Below, in pieces: positions 8,561 to 17,238 of a stretch of DNA of 64,000 nt. A program made the translations under genes and the position numbers. Below the pieces are notes generated by a model, which was given only the letters and a program-made list of their open reading frames with translations, was not told the DNA's origin and did not search any database. This DNA comes from DATBJG01 sp963790545 (lineage in GTDB: Bacteria > Acidobacteriota > Vicinamibacteria > Vicinamibacterales > JAMQPK01): contig CAWBPA010000023.1 of the NCBI GenBank assembly GCA_963790545.1, positions 1 to 64,000 on the forward strand, written 5' to 3'. The stretch's first letter is position 1; each line of letters begins with the position of its first letter.

Positions 8561-9264
8561 CGTGCGCCGCTCGCATTTGCTAAACGCTCAAGCAGGTCGA
8601 GGAAGGCTGAATCGTACGCCTCGTCCACATGGTTCTGATTCCAGAGTCCCGAATCCCTAACGCGCCCCTTGCCGCGGTCACACGCACCCCCGCGCCAGTT
8701 GGCGGATGGCGGGTCGAGCGGGGGTTTTGAAAGATTGCTCAACAGAGCGATGGCGTTACGCTCGACAAACCCGCGCAAGCTCCCCGCGCCGGGAGCATCA
8801 TCGATTTCCAGCCATAGAAACGGCATGGCGCCGATGATCCTGCTGACTTCCCGTTCAAGAGGCTGCTCGAGCCCGCGCACGTCTTGCGGCGCACTGTTCT
8901 TGATTCCCCAGGTTGGGCAGGCCGCGCCGGGTCCTTTAAGCAGTGTCGAGCCAACCAGCAGACGGAAGATCGAGCCCCGATGATTGCCGCCGCCGGAAGC
9001 TTTCTGGCCCTTGTGCTGCGACAGTCGTTTCCAAAGCGTCGTTCGCGACGACGAGGTGAGCGCGTGGGTTCCCACGCGCACGACGCGCAGGCCGCCGCCG
9101 CTGTCGGTTCGGTATTCGCCGTCCTCCATGAAAAAATACACACCGCGCTCCGGCCATCCGGAGCGGCCATCGGAGGATGCAAGTAGCCGCCGCCCGCCGA
9201 TGCGCCGCTCAAGGCGGTCCAGGATCGAATAGAGGCGGATCAGATCGTCAAGGCGGCGTTCCAT
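8557..9264 (-). CDS. GIY-YIG-like nuclease family protein, hypothetical
   Basis: 235 residues. The segment at roughly 37-90 (RGVYFFMEDGE, LRVVRVGTHAL, TTLWKRLSQHKG, then NHRGSIFRLLVG) has the order of a GIY-YIG core: G-V-Y at the first strand, the R-V-G-T-H strand replacing YIG, an R in the helix, and a basic H-R-G. A conserved Glu (LEREVSRIIG) may be the metal ligand. It heads a two-gene unit with the YaaA-like protein. No signal peptide or membrane segment. Nuclease activity is inferred from a partial motif match and could be absent. Confidence 0.6.
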   Translation of the reverse strand: MERRLDDLIRLYSILDRLERRIGGRRLLASSDGRSGWPERGVYFFMEDGEYRTDSGGGLRVVRVGTHALTSSSRTTLWKRLSQHKGQKASGGGNHRGSIFRLLVGSTLLKGPGAACPTWGIKNSAPQDVRGLEQPLEREVSRIIGAMPFLWLEIDDAPGAGSLRGFVERNAIALLSNLSKPPLDPPSANWRGGACDRGKGRVRDSGLWNQNHVDEAYDSAFLDLLERLANASGAR

Positions 9265-9422
9265 CGCCTAGAAGGATGCCAGCGGTATCGAGGTAAAACA
9301 AGCTTGCGATCTTCGCTCGCGCGCAGTGAACAGGAGCATCTATTTACCTCGGCGTGATTCCTCTCTGTCATCATTTTCTTCAGATCGGTCGGCGCCCTTC
9401 TGCATCAATCGAGGGCCACCAT

Positions 9423-9857
9423 ATGTCGGACCCAACGCAAAAAAAGTCCGCCCGCCAAGGAGTTCGACGCAGGCAGACGAAGCCGCCAAGCAGCTTGCCT
9501 CCGATCGTGTGCTCCCGCTGCGCCGGACCCATCGTGCGAGGCCAGCACGTTGCACCGCTTTTCTCGGCCAAGCTGGTTCGATGGTCTGAGCATCCGGTGC
9601 TATCCAAGCCCCCGGTGATTAGGGGAATCATCCCGACCGATGGCTCGCCTGCGCGGGTGGACATGTCCGTCGGAGATCAGCTGAGACAGCGAGCCGCGAT
9701 GGGCGGTGAGAGGGAACGCGCCGAACTCGCCGCGTTCGAGGCGCTGCTGTCGAAATGCATCGCGGAGGCGCTTGTCGCGCAACTGCGGAAGGAAGCTGAG
9801 GCGCACGGAGTAGACGTGGTGACGTGGCTCATGCGCGACAAGAGCACGGACGAATAG
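9423..9857 (+). CDS. Hypothetical protein with one CxxC
   Basis: From ATG 9423 the frame gives 144 residues: a basic, Lys/Arg-rich N-terminus, then IVCSRCAGPIVRG (one CxxC, half a zinc-ribbon), and a charged C-terminal helix region (ERERAELAAFEALLSKC, LVAQLRKEAEAHG). No family is recognised. It diverges from the GIY-YIG-like gene, with 158 bp between starts. An upstream ATG at 9354 is in frame but would add a poorly convincing leader. Confidence 0.45.
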   Translation: MSDPTQKKSARQGVRRRQTKPPSSLPPIVCSRCAGPIVRGQHVAPLFSAKLVRWSEHPVLSKPPVIRGIIPTDGSPARVDMSVGDQLRQRAAMGGERERAELAAFEALLSKCIAEALVAQLRKEAEAHGVDVVTWLMRDKSTDE

Positions 9858-9963
9858 GGACGCTTAGGGTCCTGGGGATCGCCGAGTCGATCGAATCTGC
9901 ATCGAAATGAGGTCGATTTGGGAGTGAAGGCGGCCGGCAACCCAGCGCGCGCTCAGCCTCCTC

Positions 9964-10013
9964 TTGCATGCCGCTAGTCCGTGTGTTATATACTGAACCA
10001 GATGGTTCAGTAT
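9964..10013 (+). promoter_or_regulatory. Promoter and overlapping operator of the ArsR gene
   Basis: TTGCAT at 9964-9969 and TATATA at 9987-9992 are 17 bp apart. A perfect inverted repeat with arms ATACTGAACCA (9990-10000) and TGGTTCAGTAT (10003-10013) and a 2-bp centre covers the end of the -10, the expected start site and the ATG at 10002. A repressor bound here would block initiation directly, and the mRNA would be essentially leaderless. Confidence 0.75.
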
Positions 10014-10367
10014 TCCCGGACCGGCTTCGATGCCTCGTTCGCCGCGCTCTCGGACGCCACCCGACGCGGCGTTCTGGAGCAGCTCGGACGTGCAGACGCT
10101 TCGATCACGGACCTTGCCGAGAAGTTTCACATGACGCTCACGGGGATGAAAAAGCACGTCGGCGTCTTGGAGCAGGCGGGGCTCGTCACCACGGAGAAGG
10201 TCGGGCGCGTGCGGACCTGCAAGCTCGGCCTGCGCCGGCTGGAGGAAGAGGCGGCATGGATCGAGAGGTACCGCCAGCTCTGGGACGCACGCTTCGACGA
10301 GTTGGATAAGGTTGTCGAGAAATTGAAACGGAAGGAGAAGGTCGATGGACGCAAGAAGAGGAAGTGA
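10002..10367 (+). CDS. ArsR-family transcriptional regulator
   Basis: From ATG 10002 the protein has 121 residues: a winged helix-turn-helix (FAALSDATRRGVLEQLGR, SITDLAEKFHMTLTGMKKHV, GLVTTEKVGRVRTCKL) and a basic C-terminal helix. It lacks the metal-binding ELCVCDL motif, so it belongs with the metal-independent ArsR regulators that pair with SRPBCC proteins. The ATG lies inside the palindrome at 9990-10013. An in-frame GTG at 9981 would sit upstream of the -10 and is rejected. The SRPBCC gene starts 10 bp after its stop, so the two form an operon. Confidence 0.9.
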   Translation: MVQYSRTGFDASFAALSDATRRGVLEQLGRADASITDLAEKFHMTLTGMKKHVGVLEQAGLVTTEKVGRVRTCKLGLRRLEEEAAWIERYRQLWDARFDELDKVVEKLKRKEKVDGRKKRK

Positions 10368-10377
10368 GCCCACACCC

Positions 10378-10866
10378 ATGAAGAACCGCACGACTGTGGA
10401 ACGGAAGTCCGAGCGTGAGCTCGTCGTCACTCGAATTGTCAACGGTCCGGCGCGCATCGTGTTCGAGGCGTGGACCAAGCCCGAGCTGTTCAAGCAGTGG
10501 TGGGTGCCGAAGTCGATGGGTATGTTCCTGCGTTCCTGCGAGATGGATGTTCGTGTCGGGGGCAGCTACCGTTTGGTGTTCGGCCACGATGCCTCAAACC
10601 CTGACGAGTTCTTCGGTAGGTATATCGAAGTGACACCGCACTCGCGCCTCGTCTGGACCAATGACGAAGGTGGTGACGGTGGGCCGGTCACCACGGTGAC
10701 CTTTGAGGAAAAAGGTGGCAAGACGCTGCTGGTCATGCACGAGCTCTATCCCTCGAAGGAAGCTCTCGACGCTGCCGGCACCGGGGCGGCGGATGCGATG
10801 GGCGAGACGTTCGAGCAACTGGACGAGCTTCTCGGCACCCTGGGCGCGAGCGTGGGACGGTCATGA
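10378..10866 (+). CDS. SRPBCC (AHSA1/START-like) domain protein
   Basis: 162 residues from ATG 10378. The helix-grip pattern is clear: VTRIVNGPARIVFEAWTKPE, KQWWVP, CEMDVRVGGSYR, GRYIEVTPHSRLVWTN, TVTFEEKGGKTLLVMHE, and a C-terminal helix MGETFEQLDELLGTL. Such proteins bind hydrophobic ligands in a deep cavity. An ATG at 10345 is in frame but lies inside the ArsR gene. The ArsR-SRPBCC order is a widespread pair, probably co-regulated through the operator at 9990-10013. The ligand is unknown. Confidence 0.92.
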   Translation: MKNRTTVERKSERELVVTRIVNGPARIVFEAWTKPELFKQWWVPKSMGMFLRSCEMDVRVGGSYRLVFGHDASNPDEFFGRYIEVTPHSRLVWTNDEGGDGGPVTTVTFEEKGGKTLLVMHELYPSKEALDAAGTGAADAMGETFEQLDELLGTLGASVGRS

Positions 10867-11007
10867 AGTCGTCGATCTCGCGGTCGGCCGCTTGAGGATC
10901 AGCGGTTTCAACTGAACCGGAATGCGCCGCTGCGTTCTATACTGGAAGGCCGGAGTCGGACGGTTGTGCTACGCCAAGCCTCGGTTCGCCGAGCGCGGGC
11001 CGAATTG

Positions 11008-11047
11008 CCGTAAGTGATCGCGGCACATTCGGGGATGTATCACAATC
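11008..11047. repeat. Leader repeat shared with 4498-4537
   Basis: These 40 bases, 62 bp upstream of the intact tRNA-Ser, match 4498-4537 at 37 positions in the same orientation. With the tRNA similarity this makes a diverged direct repeat about 6.5 kb apart. Confidence 0.75.
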
Positions 11048-11109
11048 CGTATCACAATTCGGGGCTTAGGGCTGAACCGCTCGCCCTAAACTATTGATTC
11101 TAAAGACAC

Positions 11110-11199
11110 GGAGAGATGTCCGAGTGGTTGAAGGAGCACGCTTGGAAAGCGTGTGTAGGGGAAACTCTACCGTGGGTTCGAATCCCACTCTCTCCGCCA
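11110..11199 (+). tRNA. tRNA-Ser (anticodon GGA)
   Basis: A complete class II tRNA of 90 bases including an encoded CCA. Acceptor strands GGAGAGA (11110-11116) and TCTCTCC (11189-11195) pair fully. The D-arm has TCC/GGA. The anticodon stem CACGC/GCGTG encloses TTGGAAA, giving GGA, which reads UCC and UCU. A long variable arm follows, then the T-arm with GTTCGAATC. Discriminator G precedes CCA. Confidence 0.97.
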
Positions 11200-11441
11200 T
11201 TCGACTCACCTGGCGCCCTGCCTTCGGCAAGCCGCCAGGTTCGCTCATGGCAAGCCAGTGTCAGGGAGAATGCCCTGAGCGAGCGCAGCGAGTCGAAGGG
11301 CAACAACCTTCGCTCACGCTTGCCCACGCGCGCGTGAGCTACGGTTGGCAAGCCACGCGAAGGTTGTCCGCCGTAGCGGCGCTAGCCGCGAAGGCGGACC
11401 TCGAGCTGGTCACCCCAGCACAGAGCTGTCCCAGGCCGTGG
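11200..11441. other. Intergenic with short inverted repeats
   Basis: No gene is supported. 11265-11300 carries a CCTGAGCGAGCGCAGCGAG element related to one at 30926-30953. 11366-11400 holds a GC-rich imperfect hairpin (TCCGCC...GGCGGA). Open frames antisense to the tRNA are translation artefacts. Confidence 0.5.
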
Positions 11442-12248
11442 CTACTGACTTCGCCACCGCGCCGGGCGCTTTTGCAGAAATGCGTCCATCCCTTCGGCGG
11501 CATCTTCGAGCAGCAGAGTACAGGCCATCGTCTCGCTGGCGATGTCATAGGCTGACTCGAGGGTGTGATCGATCTGGCGATAGAAGGCTTCTTTTCCCAG
11601 TCGAATCACCGCTGGGCTTCGCGCCACAATGACATCGGTGAACGCTCGCACGGCAGCATCGAGCTCGGAGGCAGGGACGACGCGGTTGACGAGCCCCCAC
11701 GCGAGGGCCATCTGCGCGTCGATGGGCTCACCAGTCAGTAACATCTCCATCGCGCGCTTGCGGCCTATGTTGCGGGCGACACCGACCGCCGGCGTCGAGC
11801 AGAACACGCCGATATTGATGCCCGGCATGGCGAACGTGGCAGTGTCGGCTGCGACGGCGAGGTCGCACATGGACACGAGCTGACAGCCGGCGGCCGTCGC
11901 GATGCCGTGAACGCGCGCGATGACAGGCTGTGGCAGCGCTGCCAGCGTCATCATCATCCGGCTGCAGTCGTCGAATAACTGGCGCTGCCAGGTCTTGTCG
12001 CCCGCGTGGGCCTTCATCTCCTTCAGATCGTGGCCCGCGCAGAAGCCCCGCCCCTCGGCAGTGATAGCGACGACGCGCACCGTCGGATCTCGGGCGATCG
12101 CGTCCAGCTCCGACTGGATAGCCGCGATCATCGACGAGGAGAGCGGATTGAACCGCTCGGGTCGATTGAGAGTCATCAGGGCAACGCCGCCCTCCCGTCG
12201 GCTGAGGACGAGGGGCTGCTGGGATGTGGTCGTGACATCAACGCTCAT
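11442..12248 (-). CDS. Enoyl-CoA hydratase/isomerase-family protein
   Basis: 268 residues from ATG 12248. The crotonase fold is clear: LNRPERFNPLS, the oxyanion-hole element A-E-GRGFCAGHDLKEM, VHGIATAAGCQLVSMCDLAVAA, and FAMPGINIGVFCSTP. In the second active-site region Pro/Gly-rich PGINIG replaces the classical E-x-x-G, so hydratase chemistry is uncertain; short-chain isomerase or other crotonase activity is possible. It lies 22 bp downstream of the acyl-CoA ligase gene, forming a two-gene fatty or aromatic acid operon: ligase activates the acid, this enzyme acts on the CoA ester. Confidence 0.9.
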   Translation of the reverse strand: MSVDVTTTSQQPLVLSRREGGVALMTLNRPERFNPLSSSMIAAIQSELDAIARDPTVRVVAITAEGRGFCAGHDLKEMKAHAGDKTWQRQLFDDCSRMMMTLAALPQPVIARVHGIATAAGCQLVSMCDLAVAADTATFAMPGINIGVFCSTPAVGVARNIGRKRAMEMLLTGEPIDAQMALAWGLVNRVVPASELDAAVRAFTDVIVARSPAVIRLGKEAFYRQIDHTLESAYDIASETMACTLLLEDAAEGMDAFLQKRPARWRSQ

Positions 12249-12270
12249 GGCATCGGCTCCCTTCAAACGC

Positions 12271-13921
12271 TCACTCGATTGCCGCGGCTGATCTGGCCCG
12301 CTGCCGCAGCACAAACTTCTGGATCTTCCCGGTCGCGGTCTTCGGAAGCGGTCCGAAAACAATCGTTTTCGGCACCTTGAAGCGAGCGAGCCTCGCACGA
12401 CAGTGCTCGACGAGCTCTGCTTCCGTCGTCTCGGCGCCGAGCTTCAATTCGACGAACGCGCAGGGCGTTTCGCCCCACGTCGGATCGGGCTGCGCCACAA
12501 CGGCCGCCGCCAGGACCGCGGGATGCTGGTAAATCGCATCTTCCACCTCGAGCGACGAGATGTTCTCACCGCCCGAGATAATCACATCCTTTGCACGATC
12601 CTTAATCTTCAGGTAGCCGTCCACGTGCGTGACCGCGAGGTCACCGGAGTGAAACCATCCGCCCTGAAATGCTTCGTTGGTCGCCTCCGGATTCTTGAGG
12701 TAGCCCTTCATCATGATGTTCCCACGAAACATGATTTCACCGACCGTCTCGCCGTCCCACGGCACGGGCTGCATGGTCGCTGGGTCGAGCACGGCGACTT
12801 CCTCTTCCAGGATGTAGCGCACCCCCTGCCGCGCATTCAGCGCGGCGCGCTCCTCAATCGAAAGGCCCTCCCACTCCGCCTGTTTTATGCACACCGTGGC
12901 TGGCCCGTACACCTCCGTGAGGCCATACACGTGCGTCAAATCGAAGCCCATCCCTTCCATTCCCGCCATTAACGTCGCCGGGGGTGCGGCGGCTGCGACC
13001 ATCGCATGGACGGTGTGCTTGATACCCTCGCGCAATGCGGCCGGAGCGTTCAGCAGCGTGTTATGCACGATCGGGGCGCCGCAGTAGTGAGTGACGCGGT
13101 GTTGCTTGATCAGGTCGAAGATAACCGCGGCATCCACCTTGCGCAAACACACATTTGTGCCCGTCATCGCTGCCATGGTCCAGGGGAAACACCAGCCGTT
13201 GCAATGGAACATCGGGAGTGTCCAGAGGTACACGGCGTATCGGGGCAGGCTCCAGGTCAGGACGTTGGCGATGGCGTTGAGATACGCGCCACGGTGGCTG
13301 TAGATCACGCCCTTCGGATTCCCCGTCGTGCCAGAGGTGTAGTTGAGCGCGATGGCATTCCACTCGTCGGAGGGCGGGCTCCACGCGTATTCCGGATCGC
13401 CCGTCGCGAGCAGCGATTCGTAGTCCATTTCGCCAATTGCACGTCCGGCCCCGTCGGTACTCCGGATCGTTCACATCGATGACGAGTGGCGGGCTTACGG
13501 CCTTCTCGAGAGCGGCGGCGATGGTTCCGGAGAACTCGCGATCAGTGATGACCACTTTGGCGCCACCATGATTCAGCATGAAGGCAAGCGCGTCTCGGTC
13601 GAGGCGCGTGTTCAACGTGTTGAGGACTGCACCAGCCATCGGGACTCCGAAGTGGCACTCGTACAGTTCGGGAGTGTTCGACAGCATGACGGCCACCGTG
13701 TCGCCGACGCCGATGCCGCGGCTGGCGAGTGCAGAAGCGAGGCGGCAGCACCGGGCGTAGGTATCGCGCCATGTGAACCGTCGCGATCCGTGGATGACGG
13801 CCACCCGTTGCGGGCAGGCGTGTGCGCTCCAGGCAATAAAGGTCAGTGGTGTCAGCGCCGCAAAATTGGCCGCGTTCCTATCCAGCGCAACATCGTACGG
13901 ATTTGACGCACCGGGCGTCAT
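12271..13921 (-). CDS. Acyl-CoA ligase (AMP-forming), one frame break
   Basis: Two frames join into one ~550-residue ANL-superfamily ligase. The N-terminal part (13921 to ~13460) has FTWRDTYARCCRLASAL and the C-terminal part (~13430 to 12271) has the P-loop YTSGTTGNPKG, YGLTEVYGP, the D-x-x-x-x-x-GYLKIKDRAKD hinge and the catalytic Lys region KTATGKIQKF. A single indel near 13455 explains the break. It activates a carboxylic acid with ATP and CoA; the motifs resemble medium-chain ligases of the AlkK/DMSP-lyase-associated type, so the substrate is not set. ATG 13921 has AGGAGG directly upstream. It is co-transcribed with the enoyl-CoA hydratase gene. Confidence 0.9.
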
Positions 13922-14083
13922 CCTGCCTCCTTCCCGGTCGGCGGAGCAGCGCGGGAGATCGTCGAGCGGCGACAGCACTCGCGTGCTGGCTGCCAGCGTG
14001 GCGAGCGTCGCGCCTCAGCCCGAACGTCGTGCTCAGAGCGGACTAGGCTAGCCGGGGTCGTGTGGCAGCGCGATCGCGCCGTT

Positions 14084-15253
14084 TCACTTCACGGAGTATT
14101 TGGTAAACGCGCCCCCCGCCTGAGTCAGCGAGTTCGGCCCTTCCGCCGCGTAGATATTACCGTCCGCGTCGACGGCGACGCCTTCGCCAGCCGTGCCTTG
14201 GTACACGCGGTCTTCGCGCTCGAACGGCGGAATGAACGCGGTGATGCGATCCTCGTCGAGGGGACCAATGCGCACACCATCGCGCCAGTTCACGTGGTTC
14301 AACGGACCCGACTCCGAGTCGATCGCATAGACCATGTCGCCCTTGATGAAGATCCCGCTGATGCGCCCGTACATGTAGCGGGACTCGAGGTAGTTCCCCT
14401 CCTGGTCAAAAATCTCGAGCCGATGGTTGCCGCGATCGGCCACCCAGAGACGGCCCTTCGCATCAAAGACGAGTGCGTGCGGTGTCCGGAACTCTCCGTG
14501 TCGCACGCCGATCTTGCCCCAGGATTTGATGAACTTCCCGTCAGGCGAGAACTTGCTGATCCGCGCCGTTGCGCCGCGCTTGATGCCCTCGGCGATCGCC
14601 GCGTTGGTGGTCATCCCCTGGCCGTCGTGCCCGTCGGAGACGTAGATGCTGCCGTCCGGCCCGACGACTACGTCGTTGGGTTGATTGAACTGGCCATCGG
14701 CGTTGCCCGGCTTGCCCTGAGTGCCCAGGCTCAGAAGCTTCTCGCCCTTTTGGCTGAACTTGTGGACCTGGTGCCCCTTGGTCCCGGCCTCGTTGCCCGC
14801 GAAGTCCGCCATCCACACGTTGCCCTGCCGGTCCACGTGGATGCCGTGCGGCGTCACCATCACACCCTTGCCGAAATTCGCGAGCACCGCGCCGGTATGG
14901 CGGTCGAACTTGAAGATGGGATCGACGAGGTTGGTCTCGCACGTGACCCCTGCGCCAGCGGCCCCGCCAAGCGTGCCGGCCCCGCAGCGCTCGTAGGCCC
15001 AGATGTGTCCGTCAATCGGATCGATGTCGACACCAGCCGACGTGCCCCACTTGCGGCCGGCCGGAAGCTGACCCCAATTGCGGGTCACCTTCGGTGCCGG
15101 GTTCGGCAGCCCCTCGCCGGTGATGGGATTCGCCACCTTTGCGGCACCCTGCATCGCCGATAACGTCGCGCTGATGCCCGAGTTGCTGTAAGCCGTGAGC
15201 AGAAAGATGGCGCAGGCACCGAAAGCGAACACCAGGATTTTCGGCGTGGTCAT
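14084..15253 (-). CDS. Exported NHL-repeat beta-propeller protein
   Basis: 389 residues with an N-terminal hydrophobic segment (VFAFGACAIFLLTAY) and repeated NHL units such as PHGIHVDRQGNVWMADF, NQPNDVVVGPDGSIYVSD, PHALVFDAKGRLWVADRGNHRLEIFD and EGVAVDADGNIYAAE. The fold is a six-bladed propeller resembling peptidyl-amidating lyases and gluconolactonase-like proteins, though none of their catalytic sets can be assigned with confidence. It sits downstream of the amidohydrolase on the same strand, separated by a hairpin repeat. Location is probably periplasmic. Confidence 0.87.
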   Translation of the reverse strand: MTTPKILVFAFGACAIFLLTAYSNSGISATLSAMQGAAKVANPITGEGLPNPAPKVTRNWGQLPAGRKWGTSAGVDIDPIDGHIWAYERCGAGTLGGAAGAGVTCETNLVDPIFKFDRHTGAVLANFGKGVMVTPHGIHVDRQGNVWMADFAGNEAGTKGHQVHKFSQKGEKLLSLGTQGKPGNADGQFNQPNDVVVGPDGSIYVSDGHDGQGMTTNAAIAEGIKRGATARISKFSPDGKFIKSWGKIGVRHGEFRTPHALVFDAKGRLWVADRGNHRLEIFDQEGNYLESRYMYGRISGIFIKGDMVYAIDSESGPLNHVNWRDGVRIGPLDEDRITAFIPPFEREDRVYQGTAGEGVAVDADGNIYAAEGPNSLTQAGGAFTKYSVK

Positions 15254-15295
15254 GACCCCTCCTCGTGAGCCGAATGAAAAGTAGTGAGGCGCTGG

Positions 15296-15321
15296 GCAGG
15301 TCTAAAGACCTGCGCTACGTA
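15296..15321. repeat. Hairpin-CTACGTA element
   Basis: GCAGGTCT, AA, AGACCTGC (15296-15313) is followed by GCTACGTA. Single copy of the dispersed family seen at 28846, 32062, 35446, 38890, 44609 and 60795. It lies between two same-strand genes. Confidence 0.8.
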
Positions 15322-15337
15322 CGACGTCCGGCGAGCA

Positions 15338-16582
15338 TCACCGCCTGTCGACGACGACCTTGCCTTCCTTCAGCACCACCTTCGTCTTGAGCATCTCGTA
15401 GATGTTCAGCGTCGGGTTTCCGTCGATCAGGATGATGTCGGCGAGCTTTCCCGCCTCGAGCGTGCCGATCTGATCGGCCATGCCGACAAACCTGGCGGCG
15501 TTGGGACCGATGATTTTGTGGATGTCCGCCATCGAGAACACGATGCTGTACGACTTCAGCTCGTGCTCGAGCACCAACAGGTCGGCGAAGTTCTGGTCGG
15601 TGGAGTAAGAAATCGTCGTGTGGTTCGGGTCGGCGTCCCAGATGCGTCGTGCGTTGATGATCGTGTAGCCGCCTTCGGTGCCGGTGGCCCGGCCTTTCGC
15701 GTCGCGGTTCGCGCCGGCAATCGCCTCGGGCCACGGCTTGCCGTCGCGGAAGCGCGTCGTGTTGTCGCGCGGGAAGGTGACGGCTGCGGGCGGGGCCGAT
15801 TCCCGGTCGATGTTGGGTGCGCCAAAGGCAATCAGGCCGGAGACGATCGAACCGGTCTGAGCCACCCTCTCCGCCGCCTCGTAACTCGTCCAGTCCTTGT
15901 TCGGGAGGTGCACCAGGCGACGCACGCCGGCATCGACGGCCGCGACCATCGCCGGGGAACTCACCGCGTGCACGTTCACCTGCACGCCCGCCTTGGCGGC
16001 CTCGTCGACGATCGCCTTGAGCACCTCGATCTCCGCCTGGGGCGGAGCGGGCTCCGGGGTCAGTCCGATTTCGCCCGTGTGCTTGACTCCCTTGGCCGCC
16101 AGCGCCTGGACCGCTGCGCGCGCTTCTGCCGGCGTCTGCCGGATGCTCACCTGTCCTGAAGGAATGATGCGCGGGCCGTTAATCATCCCCGAGTCGATGT
16201 GATCGCGAAGCGCGATGTTGTTGTCGGCCTGCCCGCCGCCAGCCAGAATCGTCGTGTAGCCCGCTTCGAGCAGCGACTGCATCTGCGCCTTCTCGTTGGG
16301 TCCGGTGTTGACGTGCTTGTGGCAATCGATGAACCCGGGCATGGCGCTCATGCCCTTGGCATCGATCACCTTCAGTCCTGCCGCGGGCGCGGGGCCGGCC
16401 GTTACGGACGCGATCTTGCCGCCGCGAACGATGATGGTGCCCGAGTCGATGACCTGGCCGCTGCCGACGATGATCCGGGCGTTGGTGATGGCCACGTCCT
16501 GAGCCATGGCCGAAGTCGGAGCGACCACTCCGATGGCTGCCGTCAAGGACGCCAGCAGGCTAGACACACGCGTTGATTTCAT
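15338..16582 (-). CDS. Secreted amidohydrolase-family protein
   Basis: 414 residues from ATG 16582, which starts a signal peptide (SLLASLTAAIGVVAPTSAMAQ). The cyclic amidohydrolase pattern follows: ITNARIIVGSG, GMSAMPGFIDCHKHVNTG (H-x-H metal ligands), VNVHAVSS, VRRLVHLPN, and the C-terminal IGTLEAGKLADIILIDGNP return strand. It probably cleaves an amide, ester or cyclic amide bond in the periplasm. Relatives are imidazolonepropionase-like. The open frame continues upstream to 17104 but that part lacks coding character and overlaps a plus-strand gene. Confidence 0.93.
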   Translation of the reverse strand: MKSTRVSSLLASLTAAIGVVAPTSAMAQDVAITNARIIVGSGQVIDSGTIIVRGGKIASVTAGPAPAAGLKVIDAKGMSAMPGFIDCHKHVNTGPNEKAQMQSLLEAGYTTILAGGGQADNNIALRDHIDSGMINGPRIIPSGQVSIRQTPAEARAAVQALAAKGVKHTGEIGLTPEPAPPQAEIEVLKAIVDEAAKAGVQVNVHAVSSPAMVAAVDAGVRRLVHLPNKDWTSYEAAERVAQTGSIVSGLIAFGAPNIDRESAPPAAVTFPRDNTTRFRDGKPWPEAIAGANRDAKGRATGTEGGYTIINARRIWDADPNHTTISYSTDQNFADLLVLEHELKSYSIVFSMADIHKIIGPNAARFVGMADQIGTLEAGKLADIILIDGNPTLNIYEMLKTKVVLKEGKVVVDRR

Positions 16583-16714
16583 TTGTCTGGTCCCCCTAAA
16601 AGTACCAACCAATCTTGCAGGGACTTTTGAGTCGCGAGTGTAATGCAAACGCGCGATGTGGCACACTCCCTTTTCCTCGCCCTTCGTCATCGATGCGCAC
16701 GCCGAGACGCCACT

Positions 16715-17116
16715 ATGGATGAGATCCTGACTCGTTTCGTCGACGATCTGGTGGGACGGCTCACTGGACCGCTGACGGTGCGGTTGTTCCTGCAGCCGTC
16801 GGTGGCCGGCTTTTTCGCCATTCGAGATGGCGTGAAGGATGCGCAAGAAAACCGGCCGCCTCACCTCTGGCGACTGCTGACCGGACCACCTGAAGCACGG
16901 CATCGTCGCGAGCAGGAGACTTGGAAGGCCGTGTTCAAGGTGTTCATCCTGGCCGTCATCTTTGACTGCGTGTACCAGATCATCGTCTTCCGGTGGATCT
17001 ATCCGGTTGAGTCGATGGTGACGGCCACGATCCTTGCCATCCTTCCGTACTCGCTTCTGCGTGGGCCGGTGAACCGTATCGCACGAATATGGATCCGGCC
17101 ACATCCTCGCACTTGA
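16715..17116 (+). CDS. Hypothetical membrane protein
   Basis: 133 residues from ATG 16715. The first half is soluble (FVDDLVGRLTGPLTVRLFLQP, GVKDAQENRPPHLWRLLTGP); the second has two likely transmembrane segments (VFKVFILAVIFDCVYQIIVF and VTATILAILPYSLL) and a basic tail. The family looks familiar from Acidobacteria and Proteobacteria as a hypothetical protein, without assigned role. It diverges from the amidohydrolase gene. Confidence 0.7.
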   Translation: MDEILTRFVDDLVGRLTGPLTVRLFLQPSVAGFFAIRDGVKDAQENRPPHLWRLLTGPPEARHRREQETWKAVFKVFILAVIFDCVYQIIVFRWIYPVESMVTATILAILPYSLLRGPVNRIARIWIRPHPRT

Positions 17117-17238
17117 CGGCGGCCCCTTCTGCTGCTATGAACATCGCAAAACGTCCCCGACATTCTCGCAGCCCGGCGTACCCATCTGCCATCAGCGTGT
17201 GACCCAGGTCCGTCGCGCGCCTGATGAATGGAGGAACC

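Noticed and set aside
4498..11199. Classical tRNA-integrated island with attL/attR
   Set aside because: The shared sequence includes the region upstream of the tRNA, the broken copy keeps the 5' half instead of a short 3' end, and no integrase is seen.
11066..11351. Two minus-strand open frames over the tRNA-Ser (text such as ERVGFEPTV and GIRTHGRV)
   Set aside because: These are well-known artefacts of translating the antisense of tRNA-Ser; they have no gene signals.
16583..17104. N-terminal extension of the amidohydrolase
   Set aside because: A signal peptide begins at ATG 16582; the upstream open frame overlaps a plus-strand gene and lacks coding character.
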